This document shows positions 1 through 8,624 of a stretch of DNA of 64,000 nt, piece after piece. Source of the DNA: Bacillus sp. SA1-12 (GTDB lineage: Bacteria; Bacillota; Bacilli; Bacillales; Bacillaceae); contig NZ_LATZ01000119.1 in the NCBI RefSeq assembly GCF_000981385.1, positions 186,001-250,000 of the forward strand, written 5' to 3'. Made by a program: the position numbers and the translations under genes. A model generated the notes under the pieces. The model searched no databases and was not told the origin of the DNA. It saw nothing but the letters and a program-made list of their open reading frames with translations. Within the stretch, counting starts at the first letter, position 1. Each line of letters opens with the position of its first letter.

Positions 1-308
1 TCATGTGGTTATTCTCCTGGTTTGTTCCTTATTCGTTTAAGCGAAATGCATATAAAGTAACATTGCGAGATGCCAAAAAACATCCAAGTCCAAATAGCGG
101 CTGGCCTGAAGCAATGGGAGCAGGGCTTTTAGGCGTTGTCTTAGGCGGACAAAACCGTTACAAAGGTGTTGTTTCAAATCGGGCAAAGATGGGGAATCCT
201 ATTCGGAGCCTAGAACCAAATGATATTAAGAGAATGATTGTTTACATGCATGGTACTTGGATCATATTAATCCTTTTTCTTTTCCTCGTTACAATCAATA
301 TATCATGA
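1..308 (+). CDS. cbiB: Adenosylcobinamide-phosphate synthase CbiB, C-terminal part
   Basis: This is the 3' end of a gene that begins before the window; about 101 residues are visible. CbiB is an integral membrane enzyme that attaches aminopropanol phosphate to adenosylcobyric acid. The visible part carries the family's conserved C-terminal signature (DAKKHPSPNSGWPEA, then GVVLGGQNRYKG) and ends in a hydrophobic membrane segment. It is followed at once by cobD, cobU, cobS and cobC, the other nucleotide-loop assembly genes, which supports the call. The ATG at position 3 is internal to the gene, not its start. Confidence 0.92.
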   Translation, partial: MWLFSWFVPYSFKRNAYKVTLRDAKKHPSPNSGWPEAMGAGLLGVVLGGQNRYKGVVSNRAKMGNPIRSLEPNDIKRMIVYMHGTWIILILFLFLVTINIS

Positions 309-331
309 AATGAAAGATAGGAGTGATGGTT

Positions 332-1420
332 ATGAAGTGGCCGGAACACGGAGGACAGCCGAATAAAATATTTGCATTGAAAGGCAAAACCAATGATCAT
401 AATTTTTTTGACTTTAGTGCCAATATTAATCCCCTTGGTCCTCCACATGAACTAAAAGCGAACTTGCTGACAGCATTTGATCAATTCGAGAAATACCCTG
501 ACCCTGACTATCATGAAGAGACAAATCTGGTCGCAGCTCATGCAGGGGTACATAGGGATGAAGTATTGTTAACGAATGGCGGCTCTGAAGCGATCTTCCT
601 TGTTACTCAGCTGTTTTCTGGTAAAAAGGCTTTGATTATTGAGCCTACCTTTTCTGAATATGAAAGAGCGTGTCAAGTTTACCAGCTTTCAGTATCTCAT
701 GTTTCACTTCGGCTTGATCATGATTTCTCGTTTCCTCTTGAAAAGGTATTATCCAATCTAGAAGAAGTGGATGTCGTGTTTTTATGCCGGCCTAACAATC
801 CAACAGGTACGGTGGTTACTATTGAAGATGTGAAAGCATTGCTGGAAAAAGGGCTGGAGTGCCAAACCACCATTATCGTTGATGAGGCATTTATCCATTT
901 TCTCCCACCAGGTATAACTGATTTGACACATTTAATGGATACATATACAAATCTGATCTTACTTCGATCGTTGACAAAGATTTATGCGATACCAAGCTTG
1001 CGACTAGGTTATGTGATTGCTAAACCAAATGTAATCGGACATTTAAAGAAAAACCAAATACCTTGGAGTATTAATGGGGTTGTCGCTTCATTTTTGCCAA
1101 GCTTAGTTACTCAAGACGTATTTATCGAAACAACGCAATCATGGCTGCAAGAGCAGCTGGAGCTTTTAACAACAGAGCTAACTAACCTTGGCTTCTATTA
1201 TTCACCAACATGCGTTAATTTTTACCTGCTAAAAGATCTTGAGCAGCGTACAGATACAGAAGAGTTATTTGAATTTTTACTAAATAATAAGATTATTCCT
1301 AGGCATACTCATACCTTTAAAGGTCTTAATGGTAAATATTTGCGGATGGCTGTCCGCAGCGCTGAAGAAAACAAATATTTACTGGAAACCTTAAGGAATT
1401 GGAGAGAAAAAACATGTTAA
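332..1420 (+). CDS. cobD: Threonine-phosphate decarboxylase CobD (PLP aminotransferase fold)
   Basis: CobD makes (R)-1-amino-2-propanol phosphate from L-threonine phosphate, the linker that CbiB uses. The protein is a class I/II PLP enzyme of about 362 residues, the usual size. It has an N-terminal NxNPxGPP-type segment (SANINPLGPP), the RPNNPTG cofactor loop, VDEAF with the Asp that contacts the pyridine nitrogen, and SLTKIYAIPSLRLGY with the Schiff-base Lys near residue 216. I chose the ATG at 332 because the ATAGGAG at 317-323 is well spaced for it; a GTG at 323 and an ATG at 326 are in frame but too close. The 3' end overlaps cobU. Histidinol-phosphate aminotransferase is the nearest relative, but the neighbours favour CobD. 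Confidence 0.9.
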   Translation: MKWPEHGGQPNKIFALKGKTNDHNFFDFSANINPLGPPHELKANLLTAFDQFEKYPDPDYHEETNLVAAHAGVHRDEVLLTNGGSEAIFLVTQLFSGKKALIIEPTFSEYERACQVYQLSVSHVSLRLDHDFSFPLEKVLSNLEEVDVVFLCRPNNPTGTVVTIEDVKALLEKGLECQTTIIVDEAFIHFLPPGITDLTHLMDTYTNLILLRSLTKIYAIPSLRLGYVIAKPNVIGHLKKNQIPWSINGVVASFLPSLVTQDVFIETTQSWLQEQLELLTTELTNLGFYYSPTCVNFYLLKDLEQRTDTEELFEFLLNNKIIPRHTHTFKGLNGKYLRMAVRSAEENKYLLETLRNWREKTC

Positions 1421-1956
1421 CGTTTATTTCCGGCGGCGCCCGTTCGGGAAAAAGTTCGTTTGCAGAAGCGTATGCTCTTCAACTATTCAATAAAGGTATG
1501 AAGACTAGTAAAAAGGCAAAGTTACTTTATATCGCAACAGCAGAACGGACGGATCCTGAAATGGAAAAACGTATTGAACGTCATATTAAAGAACGAGAAT
1601 CGGTTTGGCATACACTTGAGGCTCCTTTGGATATAACCAATGCATTACTTAACGTAAATGAGCATGATGTTATCGTATTAGATTGCTTAACTGTTTGGAT
1701 AAATAACATCATGTATAAGACAAACGCTGATATCATGCTGATTTTAAAAGAAGTTTCAAAATGTATCCATCTTTCGAAACAGCAACAGCTACAATTAATC
1801 ATTGTCTCAAATGATGTTAATGAAGGAATACCTAGTGACAATTTGTTTGTAAACCAATATATCTACAATCTAGAAAAAGTGCATCAACTTATTACTTCAA
1901 ATGCAGAATCGGTTTATCAAGTTGTCGCAGGCAATCCGATTCAATGGAAAGGCTGA
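1414..1956 (+). CDS. cobU: Adenosylcobinamide kinase / guanylyltransferase CobU
   Basis: This bifunctional enzyme phosphorylates adenosylcobinamide and then transfers GMP to give AdoCbi-GDP. The N-terminus has the P-loop GGARSGKS at residues 6-13. It is followed by RIERHIKERESVWHTLEAP, which holds the RHRxxRPxxWxTxEx-like catalytic segment with its His. VLDCLTVWINN is the Walker B-like strand. Length is about 180 residues, normal for the family. The ATG at 1414 overlaps the cobD stop codon and has GGAGAG at 1401-1406 as ribosome binding site; an upstream in-frame TTG at 1399 is less likely. Translation is probably coupled to cobD. Confidence 0.9.
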   Translation: MLTFISGGARSGKSSFAEAYALQLFNKGMKTSKKAKLLYIATAERTDPEMEKRIERHIKERESVWHTLEAPLDITNALLNVNEHDVIVLDCLTVWINNIMYKTNADIMLILKEVSKCIHLSKQQQLQLIIVSNDVNEGIPSDNLFVNQYIYNLEKVHQLITSNAESVYQVVAGNPIQWKG

Positions 1957-1961
1957 TCAGA

Positions 1962-2735
1962 ATGAAGCAATTCGTTCTTGGAATTATTTTAGCATTGCAG
2001 TTTTTAACCCGTATTCCTATTCCAATTAATTGTCCATGGGAAAAGCAATTTATAAAAGGAGCACTTACATCATTTGGTATTATTGGTTTCATTATCGGAG
2101 GAATTTTAACACTGGGCTATACGATTACAGACCTTGTATTTCCCTTATGGATGATTTCCCTATTTATTGTAACACTATGGGTGATTTTAACAGGGGGACT
2201 GCATTTAGACGGATTAATGGATGTAGCTGATGCAATTGGATCAAATGCTCCTATTGAAAAAAAACTGCAAATAATGAAAGATCCTCAAGTTGGAAGTTTT
2301 GCCGTTCTCACGGTCATTTTTCATCTCGTATGGAAAACGGCTTTTATTTTTGGAATCGTTTTACAGATTAATGGGCAAATTATGCAGCTTTTTGTTGGTC
2401 TATGCGTGATCGCAGCATGCAGCCGATTAGTCCCGCTTTTCTTACTATACTTTGTACCAGTTATGAAACAAGAGGGTTTAGCTTATTACTGGAAGCAGCA
2501 TCTATCCGTTCGTGAAGTTATCGTTGGAACTGTAATTGTCATATTATTTGCACTGCTTTCACCAAACATGCTGTTGATTTGCTTTTCTTATTTACTCTAT
2601 TTCTTCTTCTTCAGAAGATGGATTTTGAAAAACTTTAAGGGAATTAATGGAGATATACTCGGTGCTTCGATCGAAGGAGGGGAATTATGGGGACTTTTCA
2701 TTCTATGGATGTATACTTTGTTCGTCATGGGATAA
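1962..2735 (+). CDS. cobS: Adenosylcobinamide-GDP ribazoletransferase CobS
   Basis: CobS is the membrane enzyme that joins AdoCbi-GDP with alpha-ribazole or its phosphate, the step that closes the nucleotide loop. The sequence starts with the family's ALQFLTRIPIPI motif, has the Asp-rich catalytic motif GGLHLDGLMDVADAIGS followed by MKDPQVGSFAV, and about six hydrophobic segments. Length is about 257 residues, as expected. The ATG at 1962 is preceded by GGAAAGG at 1946-1952 and lies just after the cobU stop. An in-frame ATG at 1944 overlaps cobU and has no good ribosome binding site. The 3' end overlaps cobC by 49 bases. Confidence 0.92.
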   Translation: MKQFVLGIILALQFLTRIPIPINCPWEKQFIKGALTSFGIIGFIIGGILTLGYTITDLVFPLWMISLFIVTLWVILTGGLHLDGLMDVADAIGSNAPIEKKLQIMKDPQVGSFAVLTVIFHLVWKTAFIFGIVLQINGQIMQLFVGLCVIAACSRLVPLFLLYFVPVMKQEGLAYYWKQHLSVREVIVGTVIVILFALLSPNMLLICFSYLLYFFFFRRWILKNFKGINGDILGASIEGGELWGLFILWMYTLFVMG

Positions 2736-3310
2736 CGAGATGGAATATTGAAAAAAGATATATGGGTCATTCTGATGAACGATTGTTAGCTCAAGAGCTT
2801 CACACATTATATCCATTGCGAAGAGCACTTGAGAATATCCCTTTTGATTATTATTATTGCAGTGATCTTAAGAGATGTATAGAAACATTTCAGTATTTAC
2901 TACCAAATGAACTAGTTTGTTTAGATTCCAGGCTAAGGGAAATTCATTTTGGTGAATGGGAAGGTTTAACATATGAGGATCTCAAACGAGATCACATGTA
3001 TCAGGCCTGGTTAACAGATTTTGAAAAGAAGGCACCGCCAAATGGAGAAACGTTTCAGCAATTTAATGACAGAATCAATTTTTTCCTTGCAGAATTACAA
3101 TCACGCCAAAACGCATCCAATAGCAAGATTTTGATCGTAACACATGGCGGGGTTATTCGTGCATTAATGAAACACCTGAAGTTAATCATGACGTTTTGGG
3201 ATATACAAGTTAAACATGGAACAGCCTATTGTTTGTCATTTCAACATCAAAGGGGGAAATGGGTTTGCAACTCGTGGTCGGAGGTGCCTATTCAGGGAAA
3301 AGAAAAATAA
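2687..3310 (+). CDS. cobC: Alpha-ribazole phosphatase CobC (histidine phosphatase family)
   Basis: This enzyme dephosphorylates alpha-ribazole 5'-phosphate or adenosylcobalamin 5'-phosphate at the end of cobalamin assembly. The phosphoglycerate-mutase-like core is clear: the catalytic RHG at VYFVRHGITRWN near residue 12, the ExxFGxWEG motif (EIHFGEWEGLTYEDL), and the second catalytic His in VTHGGVIRALM. AAGGAGGGG at 2674-2682 is placed for the ATG at 2687. An in-frame ATG at 2705 would give a protein starting right at the catalytic strand. Position in the cob operon is what separates it from other histidine phosphatases. Confidence 0.87.
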   Translation: MGTFHSMDVYFVRHGITRWNIEKRYMGHSDERLLAQELHTLYPLRRALENIPFDYYYCSDLKRCIETFQYLLPNELVCLDSRLREIHFGEWEGLTYEDLKRDHMYQAWLTDFEKKAPPNGETFQQFNDRINFFLAELQSRQNASNSKILIVTHGGVIRALMKHLKLIMTFWDIQVKHGTAYCLSFQHQRGKWVCNSWSEVPIQGKEK

Positions 3311-3693
3311 TAAGAGATCAATGTGGTGAAATATCATGGCACAGTGCGTATCATAATGATCTGTTGCCTGATTGGAAAATAAAATTTAGTTCAAGCTCAA
3401 TGCTTGTATTAGAAGGATGGGAAGATTGGATTAAGAAGGATTTGTATTTATATTCAACTATAGATGAAGTAAAGGAGCACTTTTACCAACAAATTGATGA
3501 AATTTGCGAATTAGAGAAGATGCATGAAAAGCCTGTTATTTTCATTATGCTGGAGATGGGAAGAGGAATTGTACCATTGAAAGAAGAGGAGAGGAGCATT
3601 CGGGATATATCTGGCTGGGTACTGCAATATGCTGCAAAAAAGGCCGAATCGGTGCAATACTGTTGGCACGGTTTAGTAAGAACCATTAAATAA
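3265..3693 (+). CDS. Short CobU-like P-loop protein
   Basis: This is the last gene of the cob operon, about 142 residues. It has a CobU-like P-loop (VVGGAYSGKRK) right at the N-terminus and a CobU-like C-terminal segment, IFIMLEMGRGIVPL, ending with WVLQYAAKKAESVQYCWHG. The middle of CobU with the guanylylated His motif is absent. This matches a short CobU-related family that accompanies cob salvage genes in Bacillus. Its exact reaction is unknown to me; a kinase-only role is possible. AGGGGG at 3251-3256 is well spaced (8 bases) for the TTG at 3265, whereas the in-frame ATG at 3259 would have only two bases of spacing. The gene overlaps cobC, and the terminator lies directly behind it. Confidence 0.65.
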   Translation: MQLVVGGAYSGKRKIIRDQCGEISWHSAYHNDLLPDWKIKFSSSSMLVLEGWEDWIKKDLYLYSTIDEVKEHFYQQIDEICELEKMHEKPVIFIMLEMGRGIVPLKEEERSIRDISGWVLQYAAKKAESVQYCWHGLVRTIK

Positions 3694-3719
3694 CCCCCAA
3701 AACTAAGCGGGGGTTTTTA
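3692..3719 (+). terminator. Rho-independent terminator of the cob operon
   Basis: AACCCCC at 3692-3698 pairs with GGGGGTT at 3709-3715, with a 10-base loop, followed by TTT. It sits between the plus-strand cob operon and the convergent phosphoesterase gene. Confidence 0.8.
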
Positions 3720-3746
3720 CATATAGTTTGATACAATCCAATATCT

Positions 3747-4556
3747 TTAAGAAAGGTTATGGAATGTAATTTCAGGTCTGCTTCCAATACGAATATTTAC
3801 CCCTGTTTGTCCGAGACCTTCACTTATATAAAATGGTTTATCATTGTGATAATGTAATCCTTTCACCATTTTCATTCGAACTAATTTCCCCATTTTGATT
3901 AAGTGATATGGCTTGGGCCAATGGATTTGACCCCCATGAAAATGTCCTGACAAGAGGTAATCAAAGTGAAAATCTTTCATTTCTAACACAATATTCGGAT
4001 CATGTGTTAAGACTAAATTATAGCCGTTTTGTAACCCTTTATACGATTTAAGAAGGTTGCTTCTTTTCGTACTATAATCATCAATCCCGATAATATTAAG
4101 CTTTTTCCCTTCCACATCGATTGTAAGATGCTCATTTTGCAATGTTATACAACCGTTTTCCTCGATCGTTTTCTTTAAACGTTCAAAATTCTTTCCTTTT
4201 AAGACGTAATCGTGATTACCGAACACCGCATACATTCCAAACCTAGGTTCAATTTTTCTTAAAACTTCTAAATAAGGAATTAGCTTTGGAATACTCCGTT
4301 TACGATCTAAGAAATCTCCTGTAATAGCAATTAAGTCGATTGAATCATTTTCAACGAGCTTATGGAGTTCTTCAGGCGATATTGATATATTTTCTAAATG
4401 TAAGTCTGATAAATGAAGAATCTTTAGTTGTGTATTTAGAAATTTCTCTTCTTCATTAAGAGAAATATTTTTTATAGAAATATCTTTTGTATTATTATTT
4501 GCTTTATATAAAACAGGAATAATGACGATTAATAGAATAACTAGTAATAAAAACAT
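3747..4556 (-). CDS. Membrane-anchored metallophosphoesterase (YkoQ/YkuE-like)
   Basis: A calcineurin-like phosphoesterase of about 269 residues. The first 20 residues form one hydrophobic segment that should anchor it, with the catalytic domain outside. All metal-ligand motifs are present in order: HLSDLHL, TGDFLD, GNHDY, THDPN and SGHFHGGQ. The family acts on phosphodiester or pyrophosphate bonds, often of lipid precursors; the substrate here is unknown. I chose the ATG at 4556 with AGGAGGGG upstream; a TTG one codon earlier is possible. It is divergent from the lipid-type glycosyltransferase, and together with the YkoP-like gene at 10692 this recalls the ykoN-ykoP-ykoQ group of B. subtilis (inference). 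Confidence 0.8.
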   Translation of the reverse strand: MFLLLVILLIVIIPVLYKANNNTKDISIKNISLNEEEKFLNTQLKILHLSDLHLENISISPEELHKLVENDSIDLIAITGDFLDRKRSIPKLIPYLEVLRKIEPRFGMYAVFGNHDYVLKGKNFERLKKTIEENGCITLQNEHLTIDVEGKKLNIIGIDDYSTKRSNLLKSYKGLQNGYNLVLTHDPNIVLEMKDFHFDYLLSGHFHGGQIHWPKPYHLIKMGKLVRMKMVKGLHYHNDKPFYISEGLGQTGVNIRIGSRPEITFHNLS

Positions 4557-4698
4557 CAAAAGTATCCCCTCCTATATAAAAGTATAGTAGGAGAGTTAAG
4601 GTAAGAATAGTGGGAAGTAATGGTTAACATCGTAATCACTTATATTTTTTAATAAAATAAAGAAACTATGCTTAAAAATCCAGAACTGAGGGTAGAGT

Positions 4699-5826
4699 AT
4701 GCAAAAAATTTTATTTATGCCTTTGTTAAGAATGTCTTCTGGACATCATCAGGTCGCTGACAGTATTATGGAATCCTTAAAAGAAGGTAATTTGGAATGG
4801 GAATTTGAAAAAGTTGAACTATTATCTTATAGTTTGGGATTTTTAGAAACGATTATTACTGGTACGTACCTAAAAGCGATAATGGTATGTCCTGCTTTCT
4901 ACAGCTGGTTATACCGAAAAGTTTCTTTCAACGATACATATGAAACAAAAAGATATTTCCTATATGAATTATTATTTCTCCGATCTATGAAAAAGGTGCT
5001 TAATGAGTGTAATCCAGATTTAATTATATGTACTCATGCCCTTCCATCATATTTATTAAATAAACTGAAACAGCAATCATGTCAAACAGTTCCTGTTATT
5101 AATGTTTATACGGATTTATTTGTCAATCAACTTTGGGGATTGTCACATATTGATTATCATTTTGCTCCTTCTCAAGAAGTAAAACAATTCCTTAGTAATC
5201 AAGGAGTGAAAAACAATCAAATCCTTGTAACGGGAATTCCTGTACACCCCTCTTATTTAAAGAATGATTTACAACAAAAAGCAAATGAAAATAAAAGGAT
5301 AAATTTACTTATTTCCGGCGGAAGTCTCGGTACTGGCAACATAAAAAAGCTGTTAAAAAAACTAAATCCATCAGGAAAGATTCATTACATAGTTTTATGT
5401 GGTAAAAATAAAAAGTTGTTTCAGTTCGTACAATCAATTAAAAACCATAATATCATTCCATTACCATATATTACATGCAAACATGAAATGAATGCGCTTT
5501 ATTCCGATGCTTCTGGGATCATAACGAAACCTGGAGGAGTAACAATTAGTGAAACATTAAGAAAACGATTGCCAATATTTATTTACTCTGTCTTACCAGG
5601 TCAAGAAGAAATCAATTTGCGCAATTTAAAAAACAATGAGCTCGTTTTTCTGCTGGAAAATGATCATCAAGAGTTAGAGGATCAAATCCTTGCTTACTTA
5701 ACTTCTCAAACCTGTATGAATCGGCACCTAAAACAGGTAGCCAAGTATTTAAACTCAATAGAAAATGAGGTTTTAGCTGAAACAATAATAAAAGTACTAC
5801 AAAAAAACATGATCGATAATAACTAA
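4699..5826 (+). CDS. UgtP/MurG-like glycosyltransferase (MGDG-synthase type)
   Basis: A family 28-type glycosyltransferase of 375 residues. The N-terminal half resembles the MGDG synthase domain (MPLLRMSSGHHQVADSIMESL, matching the GxGH loop of UgtP). The C-terminal half has the nucleotide-sugar site, including LLISGGSLGTGN and the acidic/Gly-rich stretch ASGIITKPGGVTISETL near residue 275. These enzymes transfer a sugar to diacylglycerol or a similar lipid at the cytoplasmic membrane face. It is divergent from the metallophosphoesterase and directly precedes the spore operon, so a role in the spore or forespore envelope is plausible but inferred. B. subtilis YkoN is a possible counterpart. 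Confidence 0.72.
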   Translation: MQKILFMPLLRMSSGHHQVADSIMESLKEGNLEWEFEKVELLSYSLGFLETIITGTYLKAIMVCPAFYSWLYRKVSFNDTYETKRYFLYELLFLRSMKKVLNECNPDLIICTHALPSYLLNKLKQQSCQTVPVINVYTDLFVNQLWGLSHIDYHFAPSQEVKQFLSNQGVKNNQILVTGIPVHPSYLKNDLQQKANENKRINLLISGGSLGTGNIKKLLKKLNPSGKIHYIVLCGKNKKLFQFVQSIKNHNIIPLPYITCKHEMNALYSDASGIITKPGGVTISETLRKRLPIFIYSVLPGQEEINLRNLKNNELVFLLENDHQELEDQILAYLTSQTCMNRHLKQVAKYLNSIENEVLAETIIKVLQKNMIDNN

Positions 5827-5959
5827 TTATTTGAAACATTCATGGAGAATTATTAAATTTAGCTTTACCTAAGCAAAAACATATACAATTCATCGAAAAT
5901 AAGGATTTTTCTTTGAATTTCCGTCTTACATTTTGCAGAAAAATTATTAGAAAAAAATC

Positions 5960-5988
5960 GAATAAATATTTAACAATTAAGCATTCTA
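5960..5988 (+). promoter_or_regulatory. Sigma-G-type promoter of the spoVA2mob-like operon
   Basis: GAATA at 5960-5964 and CATTCTA at 5982-5988 are separated by 17 bases. Both fit the sigma-G consensus (GHATR and CATNNTA). The first gene begins at 6025 behind AGGAGGAG, giving a leader of roughly 30 bases. Forespore-specific expression is what SpoVA proteins need. Confidence 0.72.
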
Positions 5989-6024
5989 TTATTGTGCTTA
6001 ACCAAATTTTAGGAGGAGAAAATC

Positions 6025-6228
6025 ATGACAGTGGTAAATCAAGTGAAAACAACTTTAGCAGGGTTAAAAAGCGCACAAGCTAGTTTTGAAACATTTGCTT
6101 TAGGAACTGATAATAAGCAAGCTAAGACTTTATACGAAAATGCAGCAAAGCAAACACAGTCGGTCATTGATAGTATCGAGCCTCGCCTTCGTGAAATCGA
6201 ACAAGAAGAACCACAATATAAACAGTAA
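6025..6228 (+). CDS. DUF1657 protein (first gene of spoVA2mob-like operon)
   Basis: A 67-residue, mostly helical, soluble protein with the DUF1657 pattern (VKTTLAGLKSAQASFETFALGT, then IEPRLREIEQEEPQYK). It is homologous to the product at 8625 and to the C-terminal domain of the 8853 product. Molecular function is unknown. In spoVA2mob operons a DUF1657 gene occupies exactly this first position. AGGAGGAG precedes the ATG. A strong hairpin follows within the operon, so this first gene may be made in excess of those downstream. Confidence 0.88.
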   Translation: MTVVNQVKTTLAGLKSAQASFETFALGTDNKQAKTLYENAAKQTQSVIDSIEPRLREIEQEEPQYKQ

Positions 6229-6238
6229 ATGCTTGATC

Positions 6239-6267
6239 AAAGGGTTGGTTTTAAACCAACCTTTTTT
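6239..6267 (+). terminator. Intra-operon hairpin (terminator or attenuator)
   Basis: GGTTGGTTT at 6243-6251 pairs with AAACCAACC at 6253-6261 (the tip bases form the loop), followed by TTTTTT. It lies between the first DUF1657 gene and the lipoprotein gene. No promoter is obvious after it, so partial read-through is likely. Confidence 0.7.
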
Positions 6268-6291
6268 CAAATAAAGAATGAGGTGTTTCAA

Positions 6292-6750
6292 ATGAAACAT
6301 GGCAGAACAATAATTACACAAATTTTATTAGTGTTAATCATTGTAGGATCCGGATGTAATGGTGCTGCTATTGACAATGAAAAGAATGAACAAAACATAA
6401 GAAAAGTTACTAGTGAATCTAAGAATATGAGTGTGTCGAATCAAGTTATACAATTATTAATGAAGCAAAAAGAGGTTAGCGATGTCAAAGTAATCAATTC
6501 TGACAAAGAGCTATTTATAGCTGCTCAAATTAAACAGATGGATCGATTTCGTATTAAAGAAATTGAGAAAAAACTGAAAAAATTAGCCGAAGATCATTTC
6601 CCAAATCATCATGTGACCCTATCAACTGACAAAAAAATATTGCTCGAACTCAGTGAGTTAGAAAAGCAAGTCAACAAAACAAACATCAGCAAAAAAAAAC
6701 TTAAAAAAGAGCTAAATAGAATCAAAAGTCTTTCAGAGGAACTTACATAA
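6292..6750 (+). CDS. YhcN/YlaJ-family sporulation lipoprotein
   Basis: A lipoprotein of about 152 residues. The signal peptide MKHGRTIITQILLVLIIVGSGC ends in a lipobox with the Cys near residue 22. The YhcN/YlaJ-type domain follows, and the C-terminus is rich in Lys and Glu and probably helical. YhcN-type lipoproteins sit at the spore inner membrane. The ATG at 6292 has AGGTG at 6281-6285; the open frame upstream runs through the terminator hairpin and is not translated. In spoVA2mob operons a YhcN/YlaJ gene is second, as here. Confidence 0.82.
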   Translation: MKHGRTIITQILLVLIIVGSGCNGAAIDNEKNEQNIRKVTSESKNMSVSNQVIQLLMKQKEVSDVKVINSDKELFIAAQIKQMDRFRIKEIEKKLKKLAEDHFPNHHVTLSTDKKILLELSELEKQVNKTNISKKKLKKELNRIKSLSEELT

Positions 6751-6763
6751 AGAAGGTGAATGA

Positions 6764-7243
6764 ATGTCAAATAACAAAAAGAAAAACTTAACTCCTGTCC
6801 AGCAGGAATACCAGTCATTTCAGGAAGAACGCGAAGTGAAACGTCCAATTATAAGAAATTGTATAAAAGCATTTTTTGTTGGCGGGGTTATATGCTTAGT
6901 TGGACAAGCGATACAAACTTTTTTTATCTATAATTTCGACTTCACTGAACAAACTGCCGGAAATCCTACGGTTGCAGTTATGATTTTTCTCTCAATGCTC
7001 TTAACAGGCTTTGGTGTATATGATCGGCTTGCTCAATTTGGTGGTGCTGGTTCAGCGGTTCCGGTTACCGGGTTTGGAAACGCAGTAATTTCAGCAGCAA
7101 TTGAACATCGAACGGAAGGGTATGTCCTTGGTGTTGGAGGAAATATGTTTAAATTAGCAGGATCAGTTATTATGTTTGGTGTGTTTTCGGCTTTTGTGAT
7201 TGCAACCATTAAAACAATTTTAATTGGGTTGGGTGGTTTGTAA
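6764..7243 (+). CDS. spoVAC: Stage V sporulation protein SpoVAC (SpoVAC2mob-like)
   Basis: A polytopic membrane protein of 159 residues. Conserved SpoVAC features are the N-terminal TPVQQEYQSFQEER, a cytoplasmic entry segment, FVGGVICLVGQAIQ, and the glycine-rich FGGAGSAVPVTGFGNAV. SpoVA proteins form the channel that moves Ca-dipicolinate into the forespore and out at germination; SpoVAC is reported to be mechanosensitive. The stop codon overlaps the spoVAD start (TAATG), which indicates translational coupling. Confidence 0.93.
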   Translation: MSNNKKKNLTPVQQEYQSFQEEREVKRPIIRNCIKAFFVGGVICLVGQAIQTFFIYNFDFTEQTAGNPTVAVMIFLSMLLTGFGVYDRLAQFGGAGSAVPVTGFGNAVISAAIEHRTEGYVLGVGGNMFKLAGSVIMFGVFSAFVIATIKTILIGLGGL

Positions 7244-8253
7244 TGTTAAGTGGACATAGCACATGGTTGTTTAAAAATGGTCCTGTTATTATTTCAACTG
7301 GAACAGTAGGCGGACCATTTGAAGCACGAGGGAAAATTCCGGAAGACTTTGATTTGTTACATGATGATATTTGGTTAAGGCAAGACTCATTTGAAAAGGC
7401 TCAAAAAGTCTTAATTGAGGAAGCTTGCCAAAAGGCAATGGAAAAAGCAGAGGTTCAACAAGAAGCTGTTCAATTTTTCCTTGGGGGGGATTTGATCAAT
7501 CAAATTACTCCTACTAGTTTTGCGATAAAAACATTTGGAGTCCCTTATTTAGGTTTATTTGGTGCTTGTTCAACTTCTATGGAAGGGTTGGCACTGGGAG
7601 CATTTATTGTAAATTATGGAGGCGCAACATGCCTGATGACAGGCGCTTCAAGTCACAATGCTGCTACAGAAAAGCAATTTCGATACCCTACGGAATATGG
7701 AGGGCAAAAACCGCCGACATCCCAATGGACTGTTACAGGTGCTGGTGTTGCCATTTTAAAGAATGAGGGGGAAGGTCCAAGAGTTACCTCTGCTACGATT
7801 GGCCGCGTCATTGATATGGGATTAACCGATCCTTTTAATATGGGCGGTGCAATGGCACCCGCGGCTGTGGATACGATTGAAATTCACCTAAAAGAAAGAG
7901 GAGTAGATTTGTCGTATTATGATTTAATTGTAACAGGTGACCTTGGACACATTGGTCGTGAAGTTGCCCTCGACCTTTTAAATAAGCATGGGTTGTCAAT
8001 TAAAGAAGAACAATTTCAGGATTGCGGACTGATGATTTACCGTGAAGGACAACCGGTTCTGTCAGGTGCCAGTGGTGCAGGATGTTCTGCAACTGTCGTA
8101 TACGGCCATTTACTTAATCGGATGAAAAAGGGCGAATTTAATAGGTTACTCGTTGTTGCAACTGGTGCATTATTATCGCCTCTAACATTTCAACAAAAAG
8201 AAACAATTCCTTGCATTGCACATGCAGTTTCGATTGAGTTTGGAGGCTTATGA
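7243..8253 (+). CDS. spoVAD: Stage V sporulation protein SpoVAD (SpoVAD2mob-like)
   Basis: A soluble thiolase-fold protein of 336 residues that binds dipicolinic acid on the outer face of the spore inner membrane. Diagnostic stretches are [19 protein letters not shown] at the N-terminus, [15 protein letters not shown] in the position of a thiolase nucleophile loop, [13 protein letters not shown], and [16 protein letters not shown]. Length is normal. The start overlaps the spoVAC stop and the end overlaps spoVAE by four bases, so the three genes are tightly coupled. Confidence 0.95.
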   Translation: MLSGHSTWLFKNGPVIISTGTVGGPFEARGKIPEDFDLLHDDIWLRQDSFEKAQKVLIEEACQKAMEKAEVQQEAVQFFLGGDLINQITPTSFAIKTFGVPYLGLFGACSTSMEGLALGAFIVNYGGATCLMTGASSHNAATEKQFRYPTEYGGQKPPTSQWTVTGAGVAILKNEGEGPRVTSATIGRVIDMGLTDPFNMGGAMAPAAVDTIEIHLKERGVDLSYYDLIVTGDLGHIGREVALDLLNKHGLSIKEEQFQDCGLMIYREGQPVLSGASGAGCSATVVYGHLLNRMKKGEFNRLLVVATGALLSPLTFQQKETIPCIAHAVSIEFGGL

Positions 8254-8606
8254 GTATGATTTTTTTCTGGGCATTTATCATAGGCGGATTAATTTGTATG
8301 ATAGGTCAAATCATGTTTGATGTTTTTAAACTTACTCCTGCACATACATTAAGTACGTTAGTAGTAGTTGGAGCAATTTTAGACGGTTTTAATTTATATG
8401 AACCATTGATCGCATTTGCTGGAGCAGGTGCAACGATTCCAATTACTAGCTTTGGGAATTCTTTAGTGCATGGGGCCATGCAGGAGGCTGAGCAACATGG
8501 ACTTGTAGGGGTTATTACGGGGATGTTTGAAGTAACTAGCTCAGGCATTTCAGCAGCGATTATTTTTGGCTTGATTGGAGCCTTAATCTTTAAACCTAAA
8601 GGATAA
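8250..8606 (+). CDS. spoVAE: Stage V sporulation protein SpoVAE (SpoVAEb-like)
   Basis: A membrane protein of 118 residues with about four hydrophobic segments and the SpoVAE signature [21 protein letters not shown]. It is a likely membrane partner of SpoVAC and SpoVAD in the dipicolinate channel. The ATG overlaps the spoVAD stop codon. Its paralogy with SpoVAC (FGGAGSAVPVTGFGNAV) is visible in the sequence. Confidence 0.92.
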   Translation: MSMIFFWAFIIGGLICMIGQIMFDVFKLTPAHTLSTLVVVGAILDGFNLYEPLIAFAGAGATIPITSFGNSLVHGAMQEAEQHGLVGVITGMFEVTSSGISAAIIFGLIGALIFKPKG

Positions 8607-8624
8607 TGCAAGGGGGGTGTTTTT

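Noticed and set aside
6229-6291. Upstream extension of the YhcN/YlaJ lipoprotein frame
   Set aside because: It reads through a terminator hairpin. The signal peptide begins at ATG 6292 with its own ribosome binding site.
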